Assembly: GCA_023213395.1 (NCBI GenBank)
Contig: CM041465.1
Coordinates: 135,539,741-135,603,740 of the forward strand
DNA from: Cycas panzhihuaensis
Lineage: Eukaryota > Cycadophyta
Direction of reading: 5' to 3'
DNA length: 64,000 nt
In this document: one piece after another, positions 47,341-59,814 of the stretch
Position numbering within the stretch: position 1 is the stretch's first letter
Layout of the letters: the number at the start of each line of letters is the position of its first letter
Program-made: the position numbers and the translations under genes
Notes under the pieces: model-generated
The model's database searches: none
The model's input: the letters and a program-made list of their open reading frames with translations, nothing else
What the model was told of the DNA's origin: nothing

Positions 47341-48545
47341 TAGTTGTCTTTAGGTACCTCAACACTCGTATTGTAGCTTGCTAATGATTTTGCTTAGGAT
47401 TTGTCATGAATCTTGTAAGAATGCCAATAGATTGTGTAATATGAGGCTACCTACAAGTTGCCCATAGTGTTGCATCTACCTCCCTAATATTACCATCAAT
47501 TAAGAGTTTAATATTAGGCTCCATAGGTATATCCATTAGTCGAGTACCTTCCAACTGAAACTTTATCAAAAGATTATTAATATATTTTTCTTAGGAGAGA
47601 AATATTTTGCCATTCTTTTGAGTTATTTCAATTCCCAAGTAATATTTCATCAACATGAGGTTAGACAATTTAAAAGTTTTAGCAAGGTCCTTCTTCAACT
47701 AACTAATTACCTGTTCACTATTCCCCATTATTAACATATAATCCATAAAGATTAAGAGGTAAGTGACTTTATTATTTTGGCACTTGATGAATAATGTTGT
47801 ATCAATATCTTGATAGTCACAAACCTCATATCTAAGTTACCTCATTCTTTTAGACAACTTGATAAACCAAGTATGAGGGGCTTACTTTAGGTCGTACAAG
47901 GACTTTTTGAGCTTGCAAACCTTATGCTCCTAACCAAAAATCTCATATCCCTTTGGCTGAGCCATGTAAATTTCTTCTTTAAGGTCCCAATTGAGAAATG
48001 TGGTTTTAACATTGAGTTGGTGGATTTTCTAACCCTGTTGAGCAACCAAGGTTATGAGAGTTTTGATTGTAGGCCATTTGGTTGTAGGAGCAAAGATTTT
48101 AGTGTAGTCGATGCCTTCCCTTTTATGTGAATCCTTTTGCTACTAACATCACCTTCTGTTTTTCTAGGGTGCCATTTGATCTATACTTATTTTTAAACAC
48201 CCCTTTATTTTGAACTACCTTTCTTCCAAGTGGTAGATCAATAAGCTCCCATGTCCCGTTCTTGATAAGAGATTGGTACTCTTTGTTTATGGCATTTCTC
48301 CAAGCTACATGCTTTACATCTTCTTAGTATATTAGAGGATCTTCATTAAGAGCAAGGTGTAATTATGTTAGTTCAAGCTCAACAGAAAGTGATTCATGCA
48401 TCCTTGCTCTATGGGCACTTCTAGTGCCAATTTTACCTACCTCATCTGGTCGCATATCCTTGTGTAGTTGGTAGGCTTCACGGAAACCTTGAGTTGGGAA
48501 TGAGGTTTTCATTTCCATAGCCTCTTGGTCTTCATTTTGATCCTA
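47341..48545 (-). pseudogene. E6 RT
   Basis: On the - strand the domain begins with WRNAINKEYQSLIKNGTWEL and LPLGRKVVQNKGVFKNKY (about 48310-48190), and continues in shifted frames to LIFMDYMLIMGNSEQ (about 47735). There F-M-D-Y replaces Y-V-D-D, so the second catalytic Asp is lost. YYLGIEITQKNGKIFLS is at about 47600-47640 and a block with NIREVDATLWAT near 47480. Confidence 0.85.
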
Positions 48546-49735
48546 AAATGGATCATGTGAAATGTTTGGCATGGAAGAGGTTGATGATATTGGAGAAGAT
48601 GGGCCAGCCATAGATGTTAGAGAAGATGATCCTTCTACTATGGTGTTACCTTTTTCAACTTGGCTATTCACAAATGATGGTGCTCGATGTGTACATATTA
48701 GTTGGGAGTCATAGCTTGTATCCTCCAAGGCTCTATTATTAGATTCCAAGATTTTGAGCAACTATTGAGTATCTCCCCCCCTAAATTTTGGAATCTGGGC
48801 ATCAAATTCAGTAACATTATTAAATTGGTATAAAGGTGTCTTGGAGTCAAGTTTAAGTAATTAATCTTCAGTCTCCATAAAGATAACATCTTTAATGATG
48901 ATGATTTTACATTGTGAAGGTATAAAAACCTTGTACCCCTTTTTGTCCATAGGGCATTCAATAAAGATGCCTTTGATGGCTCTATCTTGGAGCTTATTTC
49001 TATGTTCCTCTAGAATATGAGCATAACAAGTAGAGCCAAAAATTTTGAAGTGGGAGATAGAGGGGGTTTGTCCATACCACATTTCATATGAAGAGAGGTC
49101 AATCCTAGAGGGACTAATAGTGTTGATGCAATACACAGTAATCCAAATAGCCTTAACCTAAAGATAGATAGGGACATTCTTATATACTAACATAGCACAA
49201 GCCATATTCATGATGGTCTTGTTCATGCGCTCGACAACTCCATTTTGCTAGGGTATACTTACAAAAGTAGTCTAATATTTAATTTCATGTTGACCTAGGT
49301 ATGATTTAAACTTACTGGATGTATACTGTCCACCATTATTAATCCTAAGTATTTTGATCTTGAATCTAGATTCATTTTCCATGCATGCCTTGAAAGCTTA
49401 GAACATAGAAAAAACTTCATCTTTATTTGTAAGAAAAGCAACCCATACTTTCTTGGTAAAATCATCAATGAAGGTAATATAGTACTACTTTTATTTGAGA
49501 GAAGGGATAGGCATAGGACCACATATATCTAAGTGTACAAGTTGCAAAGGTTAGCTAGATTTCTACTAACTATGAGGAAAGGGTTATCTTTGAGATTTGG
49601 TAATGATACATGCTTCGCATTTAAGGGCTTAGAGGAGAGCCTAGGCAAACTAGGAAGAGTGGCATATAGTTCTCTTAAATAATCAATTTTAATATGACCC
49701 ATACAAGCATACCATAGGGCCACTTAGGACAACTT
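48546..49735 (-). pseudogene. E6 integrase
   Basis: Frames on the - strand give the pre-integrase ALWYACMGHIKIDYL (49529-49723), the core YITFIDDFTKKVWVAFL (about 49450), ILRINNGGQYTSSKF (about 49350; Asn replaces the second catalytic Asp), and NGVVERMNKTIMNMACAML (about 49240), which keeps the Glu. The C-terminal frame 48861-49136 reads YEMWYGQTPSISHFKIFGST and ends RDVIF-like KDVIFMETED. A linker with Ser/Pro-rich sequence follows (48543-48761). Confidence 0.87.
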
Positions 49736-50200
49736 TTAGGGAGTCAGGGTTGTGGTAAAAGCAGAGTCATCATCAACATAGTTGGCTTTAGAGGATGGTG
49801 AGCTAGTTAAGTGAAAAAGTTTACCATCAAGAATTTTAGTCATAACCATATCATTTAAAGGGGGGTGAATGAGACAGAGAGTTTGATTGTTTACAATTAA
49901 ACTCAGATCAAATCTATGAGAGATAAGGGTGGACAAGGAAAGCAAATTTTACTTCAAAGTAGGAATATATAAAACATCAACAAGTGTAAAATCTAGAAGG
50001 CTTGGGAGTTTCAAGCAAACAGTTCCAAGTCTTTTGACTAGCTAAGATGATTTATCAACCATGTGTATAACACCATAAACTTCATAGTCAAAATCCTAGA
50101 AGAACTAGTGATGATAAGTCATGTGTTATGTTACTCCAGTATCCATGATCCACGATGAAGTATTTAAGGTGGCACTATTTGCAACTCCAAGTGGTGAAGG
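49736..50200 (-). pseudogene. E6 protease
   Basis: The - strand reads SSWIMDTGVT then a stop and HMTYHH at about 50110-50150, which is the copia aspartic protease active site D-T/S-G-A followed by H-M-T. The downstream part LGTVCLKLPSLLDFTLVDVL and YIPTLK, NLLSLSTLISHRF (49736-49945 frame) fits the end of the domain. Confidence 0.8.
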
Positions 50201-51370
50201 CAAAAGTAAATAAGCATAACCATAATGAGCCTCAATATACTTAGTGGATCTATCAACAACATTTTATGAAGTGGTCTCAATTCTTTGAAGGTGTGCATGA
50301 GCAAATTACATTCCACTAAAAGCATCTTCAAAAGAAGTATTATCAACATTATGTTCACCATGGCGTTGCTGATAACTTGGTAGTTTGTTGGTGGCAGTTC
50401 TGTAATTTTTGGCATAATGTCCTTTTCTATTACACCTTTGGAATACAATTGTTTAATTTCCAATCCCATAAGAAGTATGGGACTGGTTAGATTGTCTCTA
50501 ATTACTGGATCTATGTCTAGGTTGATTATTTTGGCCTTGGCCTTGAGACTATTTTTGTTGGAGTTGAGGAGCCTATTAACTAAGAAGACATTGTCTTTGT
50601 TGTCTACATATTCCTCTTCCATGGGAATTACCACCTTTGCGAGAGCATTGACCTTGACTTTTAGTATAACAAAGATCTTCTTCCATTTCAAAAGTAACAT
50701 CAACTAGATCTGATATAATGGAAAAGTCAGTATCAAAGGTCTTATCAAATTCAATGAACTTATCAGTAAGAGCCTCAAAGTTTAGGGTCTTCAAAGTGCT
50801 ACTAGATTGAAGACTTTCTAATAGATTTTTGTAATCTAAGATATGGAGACATGACTGGATCAAGAAAGACCATGTAATGCATTGAGTTTTGAAATCTTTA
50901 TCAATAGCTTGCTTGATTGGACAAAGGAGATTAATTGCCACACTTGTGTTTCCTTTTTGTATTTTCAATTTATTCATCTTCAACAGTAAGTGAACAAATT
51001 CTAAGTTTGATTTAGTATCAAAGTTCTTCTTAAGAACTTAAAAAACTTTTCATGATATATCATGTACAACTTCATCAATGAGATTATGTAGGGAATAATC
51101 AGTGATAAAAAGTATCCTTATACAGATTTTATCATTATCAAGTTCCCATTAGCATTTAGTTGTAACTTCAGTGGGGGCAGTTGGAGCACCTCCTCCAGAA
51201 GTAGCTGAGGTAGTTGTAGCTATAACAGATGGCATAGGTTGCATGTGATCTCTCTACATACCTTCATACTTTATAGCATTTCTGATACCAGTGAATCACA
51301 TGTCCCAATTTTCTTTCCCTTTTAGAATGTAGTTCATATTTTACTTGAACTGTGAAGATATGGTATCTTT
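50201..51370 (-). pseudogene. E6 gag
   Basis: On the - strand, frames at 50576-50983 and upstream contain CIRILFITDYSLHNLIDEVV, FVHLLLKMNKLKIQKGN, and ITWSFLIQSCLHILDYKNLL, consistent with a copia gag core. A CCHC knuckle remnant CNRKGHYAKN lies at about 50400-50430. The N-terminal Ala/Thr/Pro-rich start is near 51240. Frameshifts separate the pieces. Confidence 0.75.
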
Positions 51371-53373
51371 TGAGAAGGGAAGAAATAAACAAGGGGCTGT
51401 AAAAGTGATAGCAATAAATGACCAATTACTATTTACAAATGGGAGATGTAATAAAGTAGTGTAGCAGAAGGAAGAAGAAGTGAGAATGGTTGCTCAAAGA
51501 TGAAGGGAGCAACTTAGAGAAAAGTCAGCAACACTTGTGACAAATATTAACATGATATAACAGGAATATAAGAAGCACTATGATGAAAATTGGCCACTAA
51601 CACTTGTGTCAAATATTAACCTGATATAATAGGAATATGAGAAGCACTATGATTATGATTACACTATGAATCACTTTTTACAAATAAATAAGTAATCAAT
51701 ATACAAGATTGTAGTAGAAGCTGACATTATTGGGTATACATAACTTGAAACTCAAATGTAAGATGTGTAATCAACCTAATAACCTCTAACTTGTGTCTAA
51801 CATGTAGTTGAGGTTATTGAAGGGATTCTTAGGCTTCTAATAGAATTAAGTTGGCCTTTACCCGCGATACCTACAATTGTGCTTGGTGATGAAATCCAAG
51901 TCACAACGGAGCCCAAGTACTCCCAATCCTTACCTAATTCACTAATAAGCAGCTATATACCTCTTCTAAAGAGTGGTACATGCGTACCCATGGCTATGAT
52001 AGATATTGGATTGGGTATATTTTAATCTTCTATTAAATTTTTAGTTTTCTTAGTTGGTTATCAAGATGATCCCTCATTAAGGCACGATGATATGGCTAAC
52101 CAAACCTCACTAATATTTTGGTTTAGTCCAGTCCCAACTTGAAATCCACATCTTGTTTATAGTATGGCATTCTTCCAACCAAGGTATCTCAACCTTGGTA
52201 AGTGTGTGAATAGGCAAAAGATGGCAAAAAATAGCATACGTGATGCATTTCTTTTAGGAAGAGTGAAAAGATTATCGAATTGCATCAAATGTATATTTAA
52301 CTGAAAATAAAATGCTTGCTTAGAGTGCTTTTAGACTGCTTACTTGGAGTGTCTTTAGAGTGCTTACTTTGAGCGATTTTGGAGTGCTAAAATGCAATGA
52401 TAATAAGTGAGTGAGTACATTTCTTTGATCCAGGTGTTTTTTCTCACTTTTACAATGGGCTTTTAATCCTTATAAAAAGAAAGAAGAAATTTTCTCCACT
52501 TTTTATTTTTTTAATACAAAAGAAAGTAGTCTTTACTAAATCAACAATAACTTTCTTCCATGATGACAAAATGGATTGCCAATTTTTGTGCTATAAACTA
52601 AACTCAATGTTTCATATTTGGGAAGTGGAATTAAGTCCAAATGAGTTCTAGAAAGTTTTTGGTAGCCCCACAAATTTAGGAGATTATATTTTTCCAGAAT
52701 TCTTACTAAAAATAACTATTATTTACTAAAATAGTAATAACTTCCTCATACGACATCAAAATTAGGTGATAGTTTTTATGCTAGAAAGTAGACTCAGAGC
52801 CTCATCTTTTACAATTAGAATCACATCAATTGGAGCTCTTTAGAGGATTTTGTATACCTATGAAGTTTAGTAAGCAAATTTTATTTTTGCAAAAATTTCA
52901 GCTTACTAATATCTCATTAACATATAATACCATATAAAATTTCCATTATTTTTTTATCACCAGGATCCCAATATGGGCAAGTTGAGAGAATACAATGATG
53001 GATATTTTAAATGGGGTCAAATTCTTTAAAAAATTTGGGTAGAACCTCCCCATACGATCATTCTTCTAAAAGTTAGAAAAATTTTGGTAGCATTTCCCCT
53101 TGTTAAATGGACAAAAAGAGGGGAAAGAAAAGAAGAATGAGATAGCATGAATGGTCACTAAAGGATTTGAATCTTTAGGCCTTACAAATCCTTGTATTAT
53201 ACTTCTAAACCTATAAAAGAGAAATAGAAAGCAAACAATACAAAATATGCTATAATAATAACTTGAAAATATTTCTAAATCCACTTTCACAATCTCCTTC
53301 ACCACATAGATTATGGGGGAGAAGGAAGTGATGGCTCCATTGTAAGTACAAGTGAGGAATATGAAGGAAGAAA
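51371..53373 (-). other. E6 leader, with an imperfect direct repeat
   Basis: About 2 kb between PBS and gag. An imperfect direct repeat of about 50-60 bp (51527-51580 and 51586-51655, each with CAAATATTAA and AGAAGCACTATGAT) and a short repeat around 52316-52390 (GCTTACTTGGAGTG-type units) are visible. ORFs here have no recognised motifs. Confidence 0.55.
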
Positions 53374-53387
53374 GCTTTGATACCACA

Positions 53388-53685
53388 TGAAAAGAGTGGA
53401 TCTATCCTTCATCTCCATGTACTAAACATAAAGACAAACATATGAGTAAGAGAGACTTGAGAGAAAGAAAGTAGTTCTCACAACATGGGGAAGTAAGAAT
53501 GAGCCTCCTCCATTGAGATTTTACTTTTATATTGAGAGAGGGAGCATTAGAGTTATATGAAATAAAATTATACATAATGCACATAAATGTGCATTTCACT
53601 TAAGTGATCTAATTTAAAGTTCACTTAAGACCCTTTTTAGAAATAGTCAACTAATCTAATGACCTTGTGACATTAACCCTTTTCA
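53388..53685 (-). repeat. E6 5' LTR
   Basis: 298 bp, pairs with 46091-46389. The PBS TGGTATCAAAGC adjoins its - strand end. Confidence 0.94.
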
Positions 53686-53686
53686 A

Positions 53687-54620
53687 GTAAGAGTGCCAAG
53701 TGAACTAAATATCATGGATCTATTGATGAATATATGGAATATGTAGTCACAAAACCATAATAGGCCAAGGATTATGGCTAAGAGTATTCATAGTCTAGTA
53801 CTAAGTAGGATGACAAGGAACTAGTTAGTTCATAATGCATATGAGAGGATGCCAACATGGAGTGATGATTAGGTAAATGAGGTTGGGAGGGTAGTAGTAG
53901 GGAGGCCTTTTATTATGCTAAGAGGTAGAGGAGAAGGAGATACTACTCAATAATTAGATGATTAAGAAGTGAGAGGAATGACTGGTGATGATTGAGGAGT
54001 TAGGGTTAAGGGGAGAACAGGTAAGGGAGAAGTTACTCCAGAGTTGGGAGGAGCAGGAGGTGGTGATGATGGACTTGAATAAAGTATGGGCTTAGGCTTG
54101 GGTGAGGGCTAAGAAGCCATGGTAGACAATGATGGAAGAGGAGGGGAAGAGATTCCCTAATAGCCAATAGAAGGGACTATAGCATAACTAATAGAAGAAG
54201 AAGTAACATGGCTAATAGGTACTTATACTCTCATATATTAGAAGTTTATTTCATTGTTGTACTTTGATGATAATCACTTGATTATAGATTAATGAGTTAG
54301 TAGGTGAGGAGACATTGACAATGTTCAAGGTAAGCAGGTTATTAGATATTCTACTTCTATATGTGTCTTCCTCAAAAGACCCTCCTATATGACATGTCAA
54401 TGATCGAGCTCTACTTAGAGATCAGATAGAGTACTTTGTCCAGCTATATAAGAACATGATATCTACTAGGACACAATGATACAATTGAGACTTTATAAGA
54501 TAGAGCTATGATCAATAGAGGATGACTATTCTATAAGAAATGGGAGAGTGGCTTCATTAGATAGCATGGCTATTCAACATGGGAGATGACAACCACCTCG
54601 AAGAGAGCCAACTACATATA
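53687..54620 (+). pseudogene. Decayed ORF of unknown function
   Basis: Right of E6 a + strand frame can be followed with TAG/TAA stops: IMAKSIHSLVLSRMTRN, VHNAYERMPTWSDD, VVVGRPFIMLRGRGEGDTTQ, then a Gly/Glu-rich stretch (VKGRTGKGEVTPELGGAGGG). After about 54300 a second frame reads VNDRALLRDQIEYFVQLYKN. I do not recognise it. It does not continue the gag on the other side of E6 in an obvious way. Possibly an extra ORF of a gypsy element. Confidence 0.35.
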
Positions 54621-55282
54621 TATTGTCACTTCCATTTTTGGTTTTAAATATATAGATGAAATATTAATTCTAACCTCATTATCTGTATCCTTACTTGTTT
54701 CCCTATATTAAAATATATGGTCAAAAAACATACTCTATATTATAGCTAATATCAAAATAATATGATTTTTTTTTACTTTTATTTGTTTATTTATTTATTT
54801 CCTAAAGTGATGGAATCCCTTTAAAAGAGAAACAAAAGAAATATTGGAATAAGACAAGTAGGCATAAGACTAGGAAGGAGTAACTAGAAAGGATTGATAA
54901 TTATATTCCTATAAATCAGAAATGATTTGAAGAAATCAAAATAACTTCAAGTTTATAAGAGTAGAAGATAAGACTAGAATTATATAGGTTTCCCTTAAAC
55001 TATGAACCTAATATAACTTATATAATATACTCAAGAAGGATCATATGAATATTCATCAATACAAGAAAAACTCAGAAGACTAACATTCATATGATATTTC
55101 TGAAAAGAAACTGGTTACTTATCAAGTGAGTAAGAAAACTTACTCAGTAAGCAACTAGTCTCTTGAATATGTTGGATTCTTATTTATTTGTTCTGAGGGG
55201 TAAGAGATTTTGAGGGACTTGCCCCCTATTAAGGTCCTCCTTTGCCTATGATTCTCACATGGTTCTATCTTTTCTAACACTT
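54621..55282 (-). repeat. Possible LTR end on the - strand
   Basis: At 55283 the - strand reads TTAAGAGGAAG (purine tract) and then TGTTAGAAAAGATAGAACC, the usual look of a PPT followed by a 3' LTR start. No second copy lies in the window and the far end (about 54620) is a guess, so this remains a candidate. Confidence 0.45.
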
Positions 55283-55559
55283 CCTCTTAATTCTTAAGTA
55301 TACCAAGTTTGACTTCATAAGACTCGTGTTTCTATTTTTATTGGGGGTTTGAAAAAGATGACATTTGAAAGTCCACAAAAGTAATAATATAATATTTAGG
55401 TCCCTAGTTTATACTCTTAACGAAGTAATATTTTATACTCATTTTAAAGTGATGCCCCTAGTGTAAATAAAGAACTAACCAAGATAATTACTTAAAATAT
55501 AAGAGACCAAGACATCAACTTTAGTATCATGGGCACATGAGATATGTTAAATAGTGACT

Positions 55560-55880
55560 AAAAAAAGGAAGACATCAATAGTAAATCCTGATGATAAAGC
55601 GTAAGGAACTAAGGGAATTGAATATGATATATTCTAACCAACTAATAAACTATAAGTTGAGAGTCAGAATAAAGGCTAATGGGACCATGGTAGGAGTGTA
55701 ACACATCAATCAAAGCTCTTATAATGATAATATATTCAATATCATTATTGATTACCCTAGTTAGAATTAAACTAATAAGAGTAAACATATTCTCTAATTA
55801 ATCATAGATCAACCATGTAGTAACATATGGTCCTGAGTTACCTCTATTACCTCTGTCAGTACATATGCTCAATGCCATGG
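55560..55880 (-). pseudogene. RNase H-like remnant
   Basis: On the - strand, one frame gives TDRGNRGNSGP, VINNDIEYIIIIRAL and PISLYSDSQLIVYQL in that order and spacing. These match RNase HI-type domains (D-G-x-x-x-G-N-P-G-P, N-N-x-A-E-Y, S-D-S-Q-L) found in some plant gypsy elements as a second RNase H. The acidic positions D, E and D are all visible. No RT or integrase adjoins it directly. Confidence 0.55.
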
Positions 55881-55899
55881 AAAGAATAGGAACCAAAAC

Positions 55900-56990
55900 T
55901 TAGAGACTAAGTTATTGATAAAGGAAAGTAGTGGGAATCAATCAATTAAGAATAAAAAATGATAAATAGAAGAGTAGTTTTGAGTATAAAGAGAGAAAGG
56001 TGAAATCATGTCTAGGTTAATGATAGCGACAAAAAAATATCAAATAGGTTTTGATCATAATTGAGATCATGATGGACCCACATAATTATATCCAAAAGTC
56101 CTTATCAATGCACCCAAATGAAGCTGACCTATAGTGAATATAGGTAGAGATGAAGTCATCACATGACTTGCTCTAGATAACAAGAGGGTGATATGAATGA
56201 ACTAACAAATTTTTATACTTATTTTTTTGATAATTTTTTTTATTTATTTTTTTCTCTTTTGCTATTATCTTTTTTGGCTTTTAGTCTTTTTTTCTTTTTT
56301 CTCTTGATATATTTTTTTAAATCAATTTTTTGATGTTTATAATTAAATGAATCACTTAGTCATAAAACATCTCTTTCAGTACAATAAGGATTATCCATTT
56401 TTAATGAAACCAAAGTGATGAAAGATGTCAACCAAACTCTTTAAATATTGAACTATGAGGAGCAAAGGGAACTCTAGATCATAATGTCTCCAAGTATAAT
56501 GAGGAAGGTAGTAAAATGAGTAGTAATCATAAAGGTGTAATAAGGAAAATTGAGGATCATAAATAAATAAATATGTATATATATGAGTGATGCACAAACA
56601 AACCAGAATCTCTATACTAAAAGATGAATATAAAGGATAAACTAAGTAGCTCACATACTAACTGAAGTTGATGACTTAAGTTCCCTATTCGAATGTAACT
56701 TATAGCATAAAACTAGGGCCCTAACTTCTCTTTTAACCTTGGAGCTTAAAACAGAAGCCTAAAAAAAGAATTAAGAGAATACTCAAGATGGAAATAATGA
56801 CCTAATGACTAATGTGCATGCCTATGGAAAGGGTAGTAGTCTTACATGATCATTAGGGATAGGGCATATATAAGGAAACTTAAAAGAACTCAATTATTTA
56901 TAGAAGTAAAGAAGAAGAAGATTGTCCCTACTTTAATCTCATTTGACAATAACACTTTTGGAGTTGTAGTTTACACTTATTATGGAGAAA
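55900..56990. other. No gene recognised, T-rich tract at 56217-56330
   Basis: AT-rich sequence, probably the 3' region of E8. The + strand T-rich tract would be an A/G-rich tract on the coding strand. An 87-codon - strand ORF (56391-56654) shows no known motif. Confidence 0.4.
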
Positions 56991-58140
56991 GTAAAAATTA
57001 AGCATAAAACCTTCTTAAAAATTATGAATTAACAAGATTTTGAAACTCTACTTCTTCTAAAGTAGAAACATGATAGGCACCATTCTCTAGATCTTGAACT
57101 ACTAGGTATGGTCCCACCTACTTAAGTATGAATTTATATTTTTTGTTATACAAGTATTCAAGTTTCAAAACTTTATCTCCAACATGAAACTTATGAGGTC
57201 TTAACTACTTATCTTGTGCAACTTAAATTCTAGCTTTAAGAGCTAAATTATTTTATAAAGTAGTCCAATATATTTTATTTGACCTTTTTAATCTCCAAAA
57301 GATGAGCTTCTCTCTAAAACTCTTCATTGGTAAATTCTTTCAAGGAAATAGTTAAGGATGGAATTTCTATCTCTAAAGGTAAAACAACTTCAGTACCATA
57401 GACTAGAGAAAATGGTATCATGCCAAGTGGCGTTCTTGATGGATGTACAATATACCCACAATATAGGGAATAATTATGTATGCCAGTCATGGTGTGAAGT
57501 AGACACAATATTTAATAGAATCTTAGCCAAAGTTTTATTAAACGGTTCAACTTGGCCATTATCTTAGGGATGGTATGGGGCTAACAATAGATGGGTGATA
57601 TGGAACTTTTTATATAGTTCTTTCGCATATGGATTACAAAATGAAGTTTCATTATTAGTAATGATAACATCTAGCACACCAAACCTACAAATAATATGTT
57701 GAAAAATAAATGTGGTAACTATCTTTCCTATAACTAAAACTAAAGGAATGGATTCACTCCACCTTATAAAGTTCTCGATAGCAGTGATAATGAACTTATG
57801 CCTATTTGAAGATGGAGGGAAATTTTACCCAATAAGGTCTAAACCCCATTAGGAAAAAGGCTAAGGAGAGATAGATTAATGTAGCATGTGATTGATATTT
57901 CTCACACTTATGAACATAAATATGAGTGTCCTTAAACAATGATGACTAATAATAGCACATATATAGAATGCATTGAATGGTAGATTGACCCCCAAAATGG
58001 TCCCTGCAAATACCATCATGATACTCAACTAAAGTAGTATAGACTTTGTTAGGTGATAAATATCTCAATAAAATCCAATCAAATGAACAGTTATAGAGAA
58101 TGTCATCAAGTAACAAATATTGATATGCAATGACCTAAAT
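56991..58140 (-). pseudogene. E8 integrase
   Basis: On the - strand the zinc-binding part reads EYHDGICRDHFGGQSTI, SSLFKDTHIYVHKCEKYQ (last Cys changed to Tyr). The core has GLDLIG, IITAIENFIRWSESIPL, DVIITNNETSFCNP (Asn where the second Asp is expected) and DNGQVEPFNKTLAKIL with the Glu. The frame 57314-57508 carries TPLGMIPFSLVYGTEVVLPL, a signature block of Athila/TAT integrases. It ends near 57000 with GPYLVVQDLENGAYHVSTL. Confidence 0.88.
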
Positions 58141-58790
58141 TTTCCTTCTCTTCTTTGAAGAAGAAGAGGAAGGGAGAGTTTAGTTATGTAAATAAGACTT
58201 AATTTCTTTGTACCATGTATCTTCTAGAGGAACAATCTCCACTAGAAGAATGTTCTCATTAGGAAGTCTATCATCCATAATTTTATTTGAAGGATTTGGT
58301 AATGGTGCATTAGCCATTATCTTAGCAACAAACATTCTTTTTTTGGACTTTTAATTGACAATATGAAAGTTAAACTCCTATAATAACAAGGCCCATTTAC
58401 CCAAATGACCCATAAGATCAATCTTGATAAGCAAATACCTAATGAGATTTGATTGAACAATAAGAAAAATGGTGTTACCTAAGAGGTAATGGCATAACTT
58501 CTTAGTGGTAGAGATTAGTGAAAGGCATTCTTTCTCAGTAGGAGGTTAATAGAGCTCTGTTATAACTAATATTCTACTTATAAAGTAGATGGCTTGCTTC
58601 CTACAAAGTCATCCTCCTAAGCCAACATTCCAACCAAAGATTATTTAGTGGAGGATGTGTACAAAATGAAAGGCTTATTAAACATAGGAGAAACAAGGAT
58701 AGGATAAGAGACTAACACTTATTTCAACTTATCGAAGGAGTCCAAGTTATGGAGACTTCTTTCTTCTGCAAATTTATAAGGGGTTTGGCA
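58141..58790 (-). pseudogene. E8 RNase H and linker
   Basis: The - strand reads ISRILVITELY, then PPTEKECLSLISTTKKLCHYL (two pieces), YLLIKIDLMGHLGKWALLL, and KRMFVAKIMANAPLPNPSN. A linker VEIVPLEDTWYKEIKSYL leads to the integrase. No second RNase H domain lies between this RNase H and the integrase. Confidence 0.78.
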
Positions 58791-59814
58791 TCCAAGGTAA
58801 AATTACCAATGAAACACCAAAGGAAACCAAGTTTTCTAAGGAATGACTTCACTTATTTTTATGTTTGAGGGAGAGGCATTTTAATGATAGCTTTAACCTT
58901 GTTTAGGTCAATCCTAATTCCATCATATAAAATAATAGTACCCAGCATGCTACCTGATGTGACTATAAACACACATTTGTTTTGGTTCAAATAAAGACAA
59001 AACTTATGATATCTTTTAAATATGGCTCATAAATCTCATATATGATCCTATCATCATCATGATATAGACAATATGTCATCTAAATAGATTGTAATTATAA
59101 TACCATTTAAGTCATAAGAGATGAATACCATAACCCATTGGTATATAACTCCAACATTTTAAAGACCAAATAGCATGAATTTATAAGAAAATTTTCCCTA
59201 ATGAGTAGTAAGGCTATCTTATGGCAATCCTCAAGAGAGATAAGTATTTGATCATAACCTAAGAAGTCATCTATAAGAGACATAACTTTGAAGCTTGCAA
59301 TTTGATCCCAAATCTAATCTAAAAAGGGGAGAGAAAAATTATCCTTTGGGCAAACATCATTAATATCATAAAAATCAATGCATATGCAGATAGGTCCATT
59401 CTTTTTAATAATAAGGATTGTGTTTGAAACCTATTAAGAATAGTCAATACTTTCTATGAATCCATCTTTTAAAAATTTCTCAATCTCTTATTTAATTATA
59501 GTTAATATAAGAGGAATTATAGGTCTTTATTTTTAATGTTTTACATTAGTGACTGGGATGGTAGTGATATTGTGGACAACAAAATCTAGGTGAAGGCCAT
59601 ACATATCATTATAATCCCAAGGAAAAACTAAACTAAATTCAAGGAAATAATTCTTAAATTCAGAGGTCTCTTCAAGGGAGGAATCCACTCTAATTTTGAT
59701 TATCTTGGGAGTATCACCTAGCTCTAAGTCAATATCAATAGTATCACCTACAAGAATTATGTTCTCTTCCTTAAAATGAAGAGGGTTAGGTCCTACCAAG
59801 GATGTGACTTCATT
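58791..59814 (-). pseudogene. E8 RT and its N-terminal block
   Basis: The frame 59533-59799 (- strand) carries IIKIRVDSSLEETSEFKNYF, LVFPWDYNDMYGLHLDFVVH, the pre-RT block shared by Athila/TAT elements. RT follows in pieces: YAYALIFMILMM-like sequence, then KFMLFGL, VGVIYQWVMVF and ITIYLDDILSIS (about 59060), which keeps the catalytic Y-L-D-D. ILYDGIRIDLNKVKAIIKMP is at about 58900. E10 is inserted upstream at 59815, so gag and protease lie beyond the window. Confidence 0.85.

Larger units (their letters stand above)
46091..53685 (-). mobile_element. E6: Ty1/copia element, - strand
   Basis: LTRs 46091-46389 and 53388-53685, both TGAAAAG...CTTTTCA on the + strand, so the ends are short inverted repeats. 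PPT (CCATTAAGGGAGAGAT on the - strand, 46390-46405) and PBS TGGTATCAAAGC (53374-53385) abut them. Order on the - strand is gag, PR, IN, RT, RNase H. Flanking five bases are GCCTA and AGTAA, so no target duplication is visible. Decayed throughout. Confidence 0.92.

Noticed and set aside
50417-50707. 96-codon + strand ORF
   Set aside because: It lies opposite the E6 gag.
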